From positions 186,001 to 250,000 of the forward strand of contig CAYXVG010000001.1 of the NCBI GenBank assembly GCA_964468205.1: a stretch of 64,000 nucleotides of DNA, given 5' to 3'. This DNA is from CAWELS01 sp964468205 (GTDB lineage Bacteria > Acidobacteriota > Terriglobia > Bryobacterales > Bryobacteraceae). The position numbers were made by a program, and so were the translations under genes. Below the pieces are notes generated by a model. It had not been told where the DNA came from. It did not search any database and saw only the letters and a program-made list of their open reading frames with translations. This document shows, one piece after another, positions 44,434 through 52,611 of this stretch (position 1 is the first letter of the stretch; every line of letters begins with the position of its first letter).

Positions 44434-45762
44434 TTACCTCTGTGCCCTCATCACCGGCTCGATGCGGAGCGGTTCCAAGGCGCCGGCCGTGTCGTAGCCG
44501 GCAAACAGGCTCTCGAAGCGATCGTCGGCCGGCCGGCCGAGTTCGATCGACTTTTGCAGCCAAACCCCGACACCCTTGTCCGACAGCCGTTCCGCGATGG
44601 CCACCGCATGGCCGCGAATTCGGCGCTGGGATTCAAGGCGTGTCAGGCGCTCTACCGCGCCGGCAATTGCCTCACGGTCGTACGGAACCACCTCGCCCAG
44701 CCCGAAGTGCCGCACCACCCGCGCCCCACACGTCTCCTCGCTGCCGATGAGCAGCATCGGCGTATGCGCCGCCGCCACTGCGAAGAGAATTCGCCCGGGC
44801 AGGCTCAGCCGCGCCACGCCCGTGTTCCGCTCCTTCTGCTCCAGCGTTCCGATGGGAACGATTACATACGGGTACTCGCGCAGGCGCCTCACCAGCTTGT
44901 CCTCCGCGTAGAGGCCGAGCGCGGTGATGCCCGCCCGCTCGAGCGACTCTTCCGGGAATTCGAGCCAGGGTGACTTGTTGTTCCCGTACCAGTCGATCTT
45001 CGCGCCCGAGCCGGCCAGAGCGTTGCACGTGCGGTCAAACCACATCTGATCCCAGAAGCTGCCGAGCAGCGCGCCCCGGCTCATGTCTTCGGGCGGCGGA
45101 ACCAGTTCCGTCGTCACCAGCCGGTGCGGGACCACCGCCGGCAAGACGAATGACTTCAGGCCGAACTTGCGCTCGTAGGCGTCGCGCAGCTCGGGATGGG
45201 TGAACAGCCGCAACGAGCACTTCTCCAGGTACTCGGCGATGAGTTCGTCCGCCACTTCGCTCGCGGCCACGTTCTGGTCGTCCATCAGCCAGTTGCAGAG
45301 CTTCGCCTGATAGCCGTCGCGAATGGCGATGGCAGTGATGATCTCGTCGCTCAGAAAGGGGATGCAGAGGATCTGGCCGACCTCGCGGTTCGCCAGCGCC
45401 GTCAACGCGCGGCGGTAGCATTCCGGACGGGGCCGCTCCTGTTGGGGAATGCAGACCGTCCAGCTTCCGAAGTCATGGTCACCCCAATCGTTCTTGGAAC
45501 GAATTGAGAAGACGTTCTTCCGCTCGCCGAACACTCGTTTCACCAGCGGACCGGTGCCGTGCTTGTCGTTGATTTCGTTCGGCGTGATTACGACGTCCAC
45601 CGGCGCCTTGACATCCTTCGCGGCGCCGGGGACGGCATAGACCTCGAACTCGACGTCGGAGACCACTTGCGGCGAAACCTTGGCGTCGCCGGCTTCCACC
45701 AGGCTGCGCAGGCGCTCGGAAAGGATCCGGTTCGTCGCGTACGCAGCGTCAATCCTCGGCAT
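44434..45762 (-). CDS. GT-B-like glycosyltransferase homolog, first tandem copy
   Basis: 442 residues, almost the same length as its downstream paralog. Diagnostic stretches are VDVVITPNEINDKHGTGPLV, WLMDDQNVAASEVADELIAE, LFTHPELRDAYERKFGLKSF, YVIVPIGTLEQKERNTGVAR and LIGSEETCGARVVRHFGLGE. The HPELRDAYERKFG region resembles the start of the C-terminal nucleotide-sugar half in GT-B enzymes. Moderate identity, concentrated in these blocks, indicates an old duplication followed by specialisation, with the two perhaps acting as a heterodimer or in sequence. It starts 4 nt after the MFS stop. Confidence 0.7.
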   Translation of the reverse strand: MPRIDAAYATNRILSERLRSLVEAGDAKVSPQVVSDVEFEVYAVPGAAKDVKAPVDVVITPNEINDKHGTGPLVKRVFGERKNVFSIRSKNDWGDHDFGSWTVCIPQQERPRPECYRRALTALANREVGQILCIPFLSDEIITAIAIRDGYQAKLCNWLMDDQNVAASEVADELIAEYLEKCSLRLFTHPELRDAYERKFGLKSFVLPAVVPHRLVTTELVPPPEDMSRGALLGSFWDQMWFDRTCNALAGSGAKIDWYGNNKSPWLEFPEESLERAGITALGLYAEDKLVRRLREYPYVIVPIGTLEQKERNTGVARLSLPGRILFAVAAAHTPMLLIGSEETCGARVVRHFGLGEVVPYDREAIAGAVERLTRLESQRRIRGHAVAIAERLSDKGVGVWLQKSIELGRPADDRFESLFAGYDTAGALEPLRIEPVMRAQR

Positions 45763-45766
45763 GCCC

Positions 45767-46918
45767 TTAGGCGGAAACCCTTCTCTTGGCCAATACCGGG
45801 CGGAGAATCACGTTCACTACGATCATCACCACCGAGAACACCGGTAGCAGCAACAGGGCCTTCGCGAGCCCCGCGGGGTTGTCGCCGGCAATGCCTCCGA
45901 TGATCGGGGAGCTGACCGTCAGACCGATCCAGCCGAACGTGATGACGATGCCCATCGCGGTCGCGGTTGCCTTCGGGAACGTATCGCCCACCATGGCTAG
46001 GGTAGTGGGGAACACGGGAGCCATCGCCAGGCCGGCGCAGAAGACCGCCACGCCCGCCATCTTGATATCGGTGGTTTGGAGCATCGCGAAGGTTGTAATC
46101 GCCATCAACACCGCGGCGGCGAGCGTCACCGTGGCCGAGTTCACTTTCATGAGAATCGGCGCCACTGCCACGCGTCCCACTAGCAAGCCGAGCGCGAACC
46201 CGAGCGAGAGCATGTTCTGCGCATTGGCCTCCGGCACGCCCTGCGCCACCAGATGCGTCACCAGCCAGTTCCACACGCCGACTTCGCAGGCCACGTATAG
46301 AAAGAGGAACAGGGAAAGCAGCCACAGCGCCGGGCTGTTGAGCAGTTGTCCCATCTCGGCGAACTTAAATCCGCGCTCGCCCGTCGGCGGCGGAATCGGA
46401 GCGAACACGTGCACCACAAACGTCACCACCGTAAGTCCCGCCATCAGGTAGCCGAGCTTGTACGGGTCGCCCCCGATGATGTTGGCCGCGATGAACGGAG
46501 TGGCCATTCCGCCAAGCCCGAAGAAGAGATTCAGAAAGTTCATCAACGTGGCGCGCCGGTTCTCGCCGACGTCGCTCACCAGCGTGTTGGCCCCGGTCAC
46601 GATGATGCCGCCGCCAACGCCGAGAAGGAAGAATACCGCGACCACCATGCCGTAGCTGACGGAGTTCGGCAGCGTGATGAGAGCCGCGGCAATCAGGCCC
46701 AGCCCTAGCAGCAGTCCCGTCTTTTTGCCCTTGTTGTCGATCAGCGGACCCACCGAAACCGAGGCGATCGCCAAACCGAGACCCTGTGCAAGAGCGATCA
46801 CTCCATTCTGCGCGGGCGTCAACCCAAACGCCTGCGACAGCGCCGGCAGAATGGTGCCCAGCGTGGCGGCGATCATGCCGTACACGAGGATCGCGAGTAT
46901 CGCGGCGAGAATAATCAT
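45767..46918 (-). CDS. Major facilitator superfamily transporter
   Basis: 383 residues with 12 hydrophobic segments. Motif A between helices 2 and 3 is seen as GPLIDNKGKKTGLL. The second half begins with LLNSPALWLLSLFLFLYVAC after a cytoplasmic loop. The length and the N-terminal AILVYGMIAATLGTILPALS resemble sugar/FucP-like or NarK-like carriers, without a clear substrate. GGAGG lies 7 nt before the ATG. It is the first gene of the tight five-gene operon. Upstream, a terminator (46934-46968) separates it from the Gfo/Idh gene, so expression depends on read-through or a promoter within about 85 nt. Confidence 0.87.
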   Translation of the reverse strand: MIILAAILAILVYGMIAATLGTILPALSQAFGLTPAQNGVIALAQGLGLAIASVSVGPLIDNKGKKTGLLLGLGLIAAALITLPNSVSYGMVVAVFFLLGVGGGIIVTGANTLVSDVGENRRATLMNFLNLFFGLGGMATPFIAANIIGGDPYKLGYLMAGLTVVTFVVHVFAPIPPPTGERGFKFAEMGQLLNSPALWLLSLFLFLYVACEVGVWNWLVTHLVAQGVPEANAQNMLSLGFALGLLVGRVAVAPILMKVNSATVTLAAAVLMAITTFAMLQTTDIKMAGVAVFCAGLAMAPVFPTTLAMVGDTFPKATATAMGIVITFGWIGLTVSSPIIGGIAGDNPAGLAKALLLLPVFSVVMIVVNVILRPVLAKRRVSA

Positions 46919-46933
46919 TCCGAAACCTCCATG

Positions 46934-46968
46934 AAAAAGAGACCGCGCCCATCTCGGGCCGCGGTCTC
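46934..46968 (-). terminator. Rho-independent terminator after the Gfo/Idh gene
   Basis: GAGACCGCGCCC (46939-46950) pairs with GGGCCGCGGTCTC (46956-46968), with one bulged base and a 5-nt loop. On the minus strand the stem is followed directly by TTTTT (46938-46934). It lies between the Gfo/Idh stop and the MFS ribosome-binding site, so it could also act as an attenuator of the downstream operon. Confidence 0.8.
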
Positions 46969-47003
46969 AAATCATATCAACTCCGCGTCTCCGGTTTTCT
47001 GCC

Positions 47004-48281
47004 CTACACGAAGCTGTACTTGCGCGCCTGATCGTCCCACGTGATCTTCTTCCCGTTGCGGAACGACAGAGTGGCCATGTGGCCGGATATCGCCGCCTGC
47101 TGTCCCGCTTCCACCGGCGCGATCAGCTCCGCCTCGCCACGGATCGCCTCGATCCAATTGCGGATATGCGCCTCCACCGCGTAGTTGTCGTTGCGCGGGA
47201 GGTACATCTTCACTTCCTTGCGCGCGGCCACGTGCGGCGGCGCCTTCCCGCCAAAGGTCTCCGGATAGAAGTTCAGGTACTGGCGGCTGAGCACCTCGAT
47301 TGTGCCCTCGTTGCCCATGAACTGCTCACCGTAACCGTAGTGGTCATTGCCGAAGTAGCAGCTATAGTTAATGTGGAACTTGCCGGGGTATTCGTAGACG
47401 GCGCTAATGCAATCGGGCACCTCGCGGTCGTCGTCCGGATCGGTCCACCGGTAGATGCCGCCCGAGGCCATGCAGCTCAGCGGAACGGTCTTGCCACACA
47501 CGTAGTTGGCGATGTCTGTCTGGTGCACCAGCAAGTCAGTGGAGATGCCGCCCGAGTAATCCCAATAAAGCCGCCACTGGTAGAAGCGCTGCTTGTCAAA
47601 CGGCCGCTTCGGGGCAGGCCCAAGGAAGGCGTCCCAATCGGTGTTCTGCGGATTGGCGTCCTCGGGGATGTTGTAGCGCCAGGCCGGGTTGTCCGGCAGG
47701 GAGTTGCGGTACCAGAAGGCGCGCACGTAGTGGATGTCGCCGATGTAGCCCTGGCCCACCATGTCCTTGGCCAGGTGATAGAGCGAGTTGCTCCGGTTCT
47801 GCGTGCCCACCTGGATCACTTTGTTCGATCCCTTAGCTGCCGTGAGGATCTCCTCGCCCTCCTCGATAGTATGCGCCAGCGGTTTCTCGACATAGATGTG
47901 CTTGCCGGCCTTGATCGCTTCGAGGGTCATCTGGTGGTGCAGGTGCTCGGGCGTCGCAACCACCACCGCATCGATTGAATCGTCGGCGAGAATGTCGCGG
48001 TAGTCCTTGGTCGACTTGGGCCGGTTTCCGCCCATCGTCTGCACGCGGTCGATTGCGCGCGCGACGTTGCCGTCATAGGCGTCGCAGACGTAGCCGATCT
48101 GCGCGTTGGGATTCTTGCCAACGTAGAAACGTTCCTTGAGATAGTTGCCGCGGCTGCCGCCGCCAATCCAACCGAGATTGAGCTTATCGTTTGCGCCCTG
48201 GGCGCTGAGTATGCCGGGGGCCGCCGCCAGTGCGGCCGCCGTGGTCTTGACGAACGATCGCCGGGAGAAATCTTGGGCCAT
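47004..48281 (-). CDS. Gfo/Idh/MocA-family oxidoreductase, Tat-exported
   Basis: 425 residues. A twin-arginine signal (FSRRSFVKTTAAALAAAPG) precedes the NAD(P)-binding Rossmann fold (NLGWIGGGSRGNYL; VVVATPEHLHH) with the family catalytic-site motif YVEKPLAHT. The C-terminal alpha/beta domain contains GGISTDLLVHQTDI, where the HQxD element holds substrate. Exported Gfo/Idh proteins of this type are abundant in Acidobacteriota, Planctomycetota and Bacteroidota and act on sugars or sugar derivatives; the exact substrate is unknown. AAGGAG precedes the ATG by 11 nt. It has its own terminator downstream. Confidence 0.9.
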   Translation of the reverse strand: MAQDFSRRSFVKTTAAALAAAPGILSAQGANDKLNLGWIGGGSRGNYLKERFYVGKNPNAQIGYVCDAYDGNVARAIDRVQTMGGNRPKSTKDYRDILADDSIDAVVVATPEHLHHQMTLEAIKAGKHIYVEKPLAHTIEEGEEILTAAKGSNKVIQVGTQNRSNSLYHLAKDMVGQGYIGDIHYVRAFWYRNSLPDNPAWRYNIPEDANPQNTDWDAFLGPAPKRPFDKQRFYQWRLYWDYSGGISTDLLVHQTDIANYVCGKTVPLSCMASGGIYRWTDPDDDREVPDCISAVYEYPGKFHINYSCYFGNDHYGYGEQFMGNEGTIEVLSRQYLNFYPETFGGKAPPHVAARKEVKMYLPRNDNYAVEAHIRNWIEAIRGEAELIAPVEAGQQAAISGHMATLSFRNGKKITWDDQARKYSFV

Positions 48282-48295
48282 GGAAACACTGCTCC

Positions 48296-48324
48296 TTGCG
48301 TAAAAGTCTTAATAAGGATATCAA
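48296..48324 (+). promoter_or_regulatory. Probable promoter of the CPBP protease gene
   Basis: TTGCGT (48296-48301) and TATCAA (48319-48324), 17-bp spacer, placed between the divergent Gfo/Idh and CPBP genes. Start is predicted near 48331, 13 nt before the ATG. Confidence 0.5.
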
Positions 48325-48343
48325 TACTCGGAAGTTGAAACCA

Positions 48344-49012
48344 ATGCTGGCGCGAGCGATCTTCTTCGTCTGGACGGCCGGAGCCCTGGGGTCTCTGTTC
48401 CCGGCGGCGACATGGCTTGAAGCGCACCTGCCCATTTTCACCGTGGTTTGCCTGGCCATCCCACTCGTGAGCGTCCTGCGCGGAAATGCTCCGCGCGCCG
48501 CGGGTTTCGCCATTGTCGATCCCGGCGTGCTGTTGCGCGTGACCGCGGCAAACCTGAGCCTGCTCGCCCTGTCCGCGCTACTCGTGGAACCATGGTCCCA
48601 CGCCTATGCCGCGCTGCTGGACCTTGTCGCCGCAAGCGCCCGGCCCGACCCGACCTTCGCCTGGCTGCGCCGGTATCCCGGCATTCAGGGACAGCTTGGG
48701 ATGCTCCTCTACAGCGGCCTCGTCACCATCTACGCCGAAGAACTCTTCTTCCGCGGCTGGCTGCTTCAGAAGTTCCTCCGCAGGATGGGGCGCTGGCGGG
48801 CGATCGCTCTGCAGGCGGCGCTATTCACACTCCCGCAACTGATCGCGGCATTCCTGATGCGGCCGGTGGAAGGAATGGCGTACGCCGCCCTTTACGCCTT
48901 CTGCGCCGTCGGCTGCATCAACGGGTGGGCCGCCGCGCGCACCGGCAGCATCTGGCCCGGACTCATCGCCGCCCCCCTCTGGAACCTGGGTTTCGTGCTC
49001 CTTCTCCGGTAG
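48344..49012 (+). CDS. CPBP/CAAX-type intramembrane metalloprotease
   Basis: 222 residues from ATG 48344; a TTG at 48296 is in frame but lies on the predicted promoter. Six to seven hydrophobic segments. The family motif 1 is AEELFFRGWLL (EExxxR-type glutamates and arginine). The second expected motif (FxxxH) is degenerate: the corresponding helix reads ALFTLPQLIAAF, with no histidine. A last-helix motif (GSIWPGLIAAPLWNL) carries Asn but Pro-Leu in place of the usual His. Loss of the metal-binding histidines raises the possibility that it is catalytically inactive or belongs to a divergent branch. Confidence 0.75.
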   Translation: MLARAIFFVWTAGALGSLFPAATWLEAHLPIFTVVCLAIPLVSVLRGNAPRAAGFAIVDPGVLLRVTAANLSLLALSALLVEPWSHAYAALLDLVAASARPDPTFAWLRRYPGIQGQLGMLLYSGLVTIYAEELFFRGWLLQKFLRRMGRWRAIALQAALFTLPQLIAAFLMRPVEGMAYAALYAFCAVGCINGWAAARTGSIWPGLIAAPLWNLGFVLLLR

Positions 49013-49033
49013 GCGAATCCGCCCGCGCCGTTC

Positions 49034-50101
49034 TCACTCCCCGATAATCCGATTCACGATCCGGTTGACGTTCGCCCGCTCCAGGTTGGCCATAATTGCG
49101 ACCACCGTTCCCGTTTCCGGAAGCATGGTGAGCAGAGTGCTGGTTCCCTGCTGCCCGCCGGCGTGGCCGACGCGCTTCGGCCCCTCGTCCTCGATCACGG
49201 ACCACCCCAGGCCGTATTTCGTCTTCTCCCCGCCGGCGGTCGTCTGGGCGGTCCACATCTCTTCCACCGTCTCCGTTTTGAGCAGTTTGCCGCCGCGCAC
49301 GGCGAGGGCGAACCGCACGAGATCGGAGACGTCCGCGATCATGCCTCCGCCGGGAATCTTGTTGCTCGTGTCCGCCAGGGCGCAGTTCTCGATCTCGCCG
49401 CTGTCGTTCTTACGGTAGCCGCGGGTGCGGTGCGGGATGATGCGGAAGACATTGTCGTCCCCGGCGCTGATCATGCCTGCCGGCTCGAAGATGTGTTTGC
49501 GGACATAGGCGGGGAAGCGCTCCCCACTTGCGCCTTCCACCACGGCGCCGAGCAGGTTATAGCCATAGGAAGTGTAACTGTACTTCGTTCCGGGCTCCGC
49601 CACCAGCGGATCGTCTTGAAAGATCGCAAGCGCGTCGGAAAGGTTCGTGTAGTGCAGGGTGCTGCCGATTTCCTCCGGAGTCCGATAGTGCCGGATACCG
49701 CCCAGGTGGCCGAGCAGGAGGCGGCTGGTGATGGAATGTTCTTTCTCCGGGAACCCGGGCACGTAACTCTGAACGGGCGCATCGAGGTCGAGCTTCCCTG
49801 CCTCGGCGAGTTGCATCACGGCCACCGCGGTGATCGCTTTCGAAATGGAAGCCAGCCGGTAGCGCGTGTCCTTCGTCGCTTTGACCTGGTTTTCAAGATC
49901 GGAGTAGCCGTAACCCTTGGCCCAGACGAGCCGCCCGTCCACGGCAATGGCCACGGACAGGCCCGGGATGCCCTGCCGCTCCATCTCCGCGGCGATGACC
50001 CGGTCCACCGCCACGGCGTGCTCGGGCGCCCATTGCGCGAGCGCCGAAGCGGAGCAGAGGACGAGAAACAGCAGGCAGGCGCATTGGGTTCGGCGGGGCA
50101 T
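49034..50101 (-). CDS. Serine hydrolase of the class C beta-lactamase / D-Ala-D-Ala carboxypeptidase fold
   Basis: 355 residues with a signal peptide (CLLFLVLCSASALAQ). The nucleophile motif SISK is at residues 85-88, and the Tyr motif is in YTSYGYN (YxN). The third motif around VGHAGGQQGTS takes the HxG form usual in penicillin-binding-protein-like esterases rather than KTG. It may act as an esterase, peptidase or peptidoglycan-remodelling enzyme in the periplasm; resistance to beta-lactams is not implied. It starts 3 nt after the MgtC/DUF4010 gene ends, suggesting co-transcription. Confidence 0.9.
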   Translation of the reverse strand: MPRRTQCACLLFLVLCSASALAQWAPEHAVAVDRVIAAEMERQGIPGLSVAIAVDGRLVWAKGYGYSDLENQVKATKDTRYRLASISKAITAVAVMQLAEAGKLDLDAPVQSYVPGFPEKEHSITSRLLLGHLGGIRHYRTPEEIGSTLHYTNLSDALAIFQDDPLVAEPGTKYSYTSYGYNLLGAVVEGASGERFPAYVRKHIFEPAGMISAGDDNVFRIIPHRTRGYRKNDSGEIENCALADTSNKIPGGGMIADVSDLVRFALAVRGGKLLKTETVEEMWTAQTTAGGEKTKYGLGWSVIEDEGPKRVGHAGGQQGTSTLLTMLPETGTVVAIMANLERANVNRIVNRIIGE

Positions 50102-50104
50102 CGT

Positions 50105-51361
50105 CTAAATACCTCGTATCACAACGGCAACCCCCCCTGCCCCGAACATCGCCGCGAAGCCGAGCGCCACCCGCCAGCCGAAGCGCAGCCCGCCGGCGTA
50201 AGCGGCCAAGCCGGACTTCAGCACGGCGTTCATAAATAGCGCGAGCAGGATTCCCGACACCGCTGTCGCGGCCTCTACCTCGCCACTGGCCTGCAGGCTG
50301 GCGGCCGAGACAGTTACGGCGTCGGCGTCAATTGTTCCGCCCAGAGCGGCGGCCCAGAAAAAGCCTTCGCCGCCGAACCGCTCCGCGGCCAGTTTGCTCG
50401 CCACCACAATCGCCGCGAAGAGGGCGCCGAATTTGAGCGCCGGGCCGAGACGGAAGGGATTGCCGACTTCGGCGCGCTTCTCCTCACCCGGAGGAGCGGC
50501 TCCCGGGTAGAGCAACCTGCCAAGGAGAAGCCCCAAAGCGGTCATGATGAGCAGCACGATGCTCGCGCGCTGAGCGACCTCGACGTTGACGAGCGAGAGG
50601 ATCAGGACAATGCGCGGGAATTGAATCGCGTTCGCCAGCACCGCCGCCGACCAGTAAGTTCGCAGCGCTTCCGGCCGCTCACGAACCTCGCGCGAAAAGG
50701 CTAGGGTTGCGGCCGTGGTGGACGCCAGTCCGCCAAGGATGCTGGTCAGCAATAGGCCGCGCTGCTGGCCAAGGAACTTCTGAAAGAAGTACCCGACATA
50801 GGAGATAGAGGAAACAAGGATGACGAAGGTCCAAACCTGCCGCGGCTCGATCACCTCGTTGGGGCCGACGGCGCCCTCCGGCAGCAGCGGATAGATGATG
50901 AAGATGATCGCGAGGAACCGGATCGTGTCGTTGAATTCCGTCTCGGTGATGGTTTCGCGGACGAAGCGGTGCAATGACCGTTTGGCCTCGAGGGACGCGA
51001 CAACCACGATGGCCGCCCCCACCGCCAGTCGCCCGCCCGCCGGATTGCCGGGCGTGGCTGTCAGAACGCAGAGAACGAAGGTGGCCACCGCGGCCATCTC
51101 GGTGGTGATGCCGCTTCGCTCGGGGACCCGCAAATAGTAGACCGTCAGCAGCACCACGATCGCCACCAGGCAACTGCCCGTGAGCCACGGCTCTTCCAGC
51201 AGCCCGCAAACCCCGCCGGCGATCGCGATCAGAACGAAGTCACGAAGTCCCGGCTGGCCCTCCTCTTTCTGCGTTTCCCGCTGGGCGCCGATCAACGCGC
51301 CAATCAGAAGGGCTTCCACAAACCCCGAGGCAGCGTGCGATATGTGCGGCAACCACGACAC
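50105..51361 (-). CDS. MgtC/SapB-domain plus DUF4010 membrane protein
   Basis: 418 residues with about 12 membrane helices. The N-terminal third has the MgtC signature (ALLIGALIGAQRE, later ERSGITTEMAAVATFVL). The C-terminal two-thirds are a DUF4010 domain (FLGQQRGLLLTSILGGLAST; GGTIDADAVTVSAASL). This two-part form is widespread and of unknown function. MgtC itself affects magnesium adaptation and F1Fo-ATPase in Salmonella, but that function cannot be transferred safely. Inner membrane. Confidence 0.88.
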   Translation of the reverse strand: MSWLPHISHAASGFVEALLIGALIGAQRETQKEEGQPGLRDFVLIAIAGGVCGLLEEPWLTGSCLVAIVVLLTVYYLRVPERSGITTEMAAVATFVLCVLTATPGNPAGGRLAVGAAIVVVASLEAKRSLHRFVRETITETEFNDTIRFLAIIFIIYPLLPEGAVGPNEVIEPRQVWTFVILVSSISYVGYFFQKFLGQQRGLLLTSILGGLASTTAATLAFSREVRERPEALRTYWSAAVLANAIQFPRIVLILSLVNVEVAQRASIVLLIMTALGLLLGRLLYPGAAPPGEEKRAEVGNPFRLGPALKFGALFAAIVVASKLAAERFGGEGFFWAAALGGTIDADAVTVSAASLQASGEVEAATAVSGILLALFMNAVLKSGLAAYAGGLRFGWRVALGFAAMFGAGGVAVVIRGI

Positions 51362-51420
51362 CGGGTCGTCTCCTACGCTAGCGCGGCCGCTCTTCTATGC
51401 CGGAGGCCGCGCCCGGTCCA

Positions 51421-52200
51421 TCACCGGATATCGGAACCCGGCAAGGCTCGGTACAGGGTGTTGCTGATATTGGAAACGATCTCGGCGTCGCTCAAGCCGG
51501 GCGTCTTCCGCAGCTTCTGCCATTCGGGGCTGCCACCAAACCGGCTCCAGGCCGTCTCCCGCTCCGCCCAACTGTTGAAAGCGATCATGTAGGTGAGGTT
51601 CGGCATCTTGGTTCCGATCAGGGTTTCGCCGAAGAAGACGGGCTGCAGACCGTACTTGCGGAAGATGTCGATCTCGCCGTTGTCGAACATGCCGATCTTG
51701 CGCTGGAGTGTAAACGCGGTGTCGGATTCGTAGACGCGCAGCTCAAAGACGCGCGGCGCTTTGTCTTCCTTCTCCGGCAGCAGTTCGATTCCGGGCATGG
51801 TATCGAAGCCGCGCAGCAGTGACGATTCGACGCGCTGGTAAGGTAGCGCCGGATCCTTTTGAAAGGCCTCCAACTCGGCGGCCAGCTTCTTGTCCTCCGC
51901 CATCTTCTTCTCGACGGTCTCGATCGCGGCGAGTTCCGGGTAAGAGACCACCATCATGATCGTCGGGCTGTCGGGTCCAACCAGATTCGTAAAGAGTCCA
52001 ACGGGACCAGCGCCGGCCCGTTTTAGAGCCGGCACATAGGATTCCGCCGCAAGGGATCGCACGCGTCGCATCTGATCGGCGCTGCTATTGCGCATCCGGA
52101 TATAGGCGAGCTCCATGTAGGCCTTGTTCGCTGGAGCGGCGGCGAGCGGCCGCGCCAGGCCTGCGGCAGCGGCGGCGGAGAAGAAGGTTCTGCGTCTCAT
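51421..52200 (-). CDS. NIPSNAP-family protein with export signal
   Basis: 259 residues. The N-terminus MRRRTFFSAAAAAGLARPLAAA resembles a Tat/Sec signal ending at AAA. Two ferredoxin-like NIPSNAP repeats follow: YMELAYIRMRNSS... and VFELRVYESDTAFTLQRKIG... with FNSWAERETAWSRFGGSPEW. Duplicated dimeric alpha-beta barrel proteins of this kind are common in Acidobacteriota and Planctomycetota. Their function is unknown, and some relatives are stress-related or oxygenase-like. The ATG at 52200 opens onto a 170-nt gap shared with the kor operon promoter. Confidence 0.85.
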   Translation of the reverse strand: MRRRTFFSAAAAAGLARPLAAAPANKAYMELAYIRMRNSSADQMRRVRSLAAESYVPALKRAGAGPVGLFTNLVGPDSPTIMMVVSYPELAAIETVEKKMAEDKKLAAELEAFQKDPALPYQRVESSLLRGFDTMPGIELLPEKEDKAPRVFELRVYESDTAFTLQRKIGMFDNGEIDIFRKYGLQPVFFGETLIGTKMPNLTYMIAFNSWAERETAWSRFGGSPEWQKLRKTPGLSDAEIVSNISNTLYRALPGSDIR

Positions 52201-52295
52201 AATGCAGACTCTACACTACTTTGGCCGCCGCCGGGAAGCCGCTACGACGCCGCCCACGCCCGTCTGACGCGGCAACAGACAAACAACTCCCAAAA

Positions 52296-52324
52296 TTACT
52301 ATTTGGTATAGGTATTGCAATAAT
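52296..52324 (+). promoter_or_regulatory. Probable promoter of the korDABC operon
   Basis: TTACTA (52296-52301) and AATAAT (52319-52324) are spaced by 17 bp in the AT-rich part of the gap. An 8-bp palindrome, ATTGCAAT, overlaps the -10 box, and GGTAT is directly repeated between the boxes. A GGGAG lies 8 nt before ATG 52369. Confidence 0.4.
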
Positions 52325-52368
52325 GGAGAGGGGGCCTGTGTGAAATACCCCAGTCGGGAGTGTGCGAA

Positions 52369-52611
52369 ATGCCTAAGGGCACGGTCACCATCGATGTGGA
52401 GAGGTGCAAAGGCTGCGCCTTCTGCGTGGAGTTCTGTCCCACCGATGTACTAGAGTTATCATCCGCATTTAATTCCAAGGGCTATCATCCGCCGCACGTT
52501 ATCGCGCCCGAGAAATGCACGGGTTGCGATCTCTGCGGGATGTACTGTCCAGACTTTGCCATCTACGGAACCAAGAACAGCGGATCCACCGCAAGCGAGG
52601 CGAAAGAATGA
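52369..52611 (+). CDS. korD: 2-oxoacid:ferredoxin oxidoreductase delta subunit (2x[4Fe-4S] ferredoxin)
   Basis: 80 residues from ATG 52369, chosen for the GGGAG at 8 nt; GTG 52360 is an alternative. Two complete cluster motifs, CKGCAFCVEFCP and CTGCDLCGMYCP, mean two [4Fe-4S] clusters that pass electrons from the catalytic subunits to external ferredoxin. It is the first gene of a four-gene operon in the order D-A-B-C, which is typical of 2-oxoglutarate:ferredoxin oxidoreductase. Its stop overlaps the korA start (ATGA). Confidence 0.92.
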   Translation: MPKGTVTIDVERCKGCAFCVEFCPTDVLELSSAFNSKGYHPPHVIAPEKCTGCDLCGMYCPDFAIYGTKNSGSTASEAKE

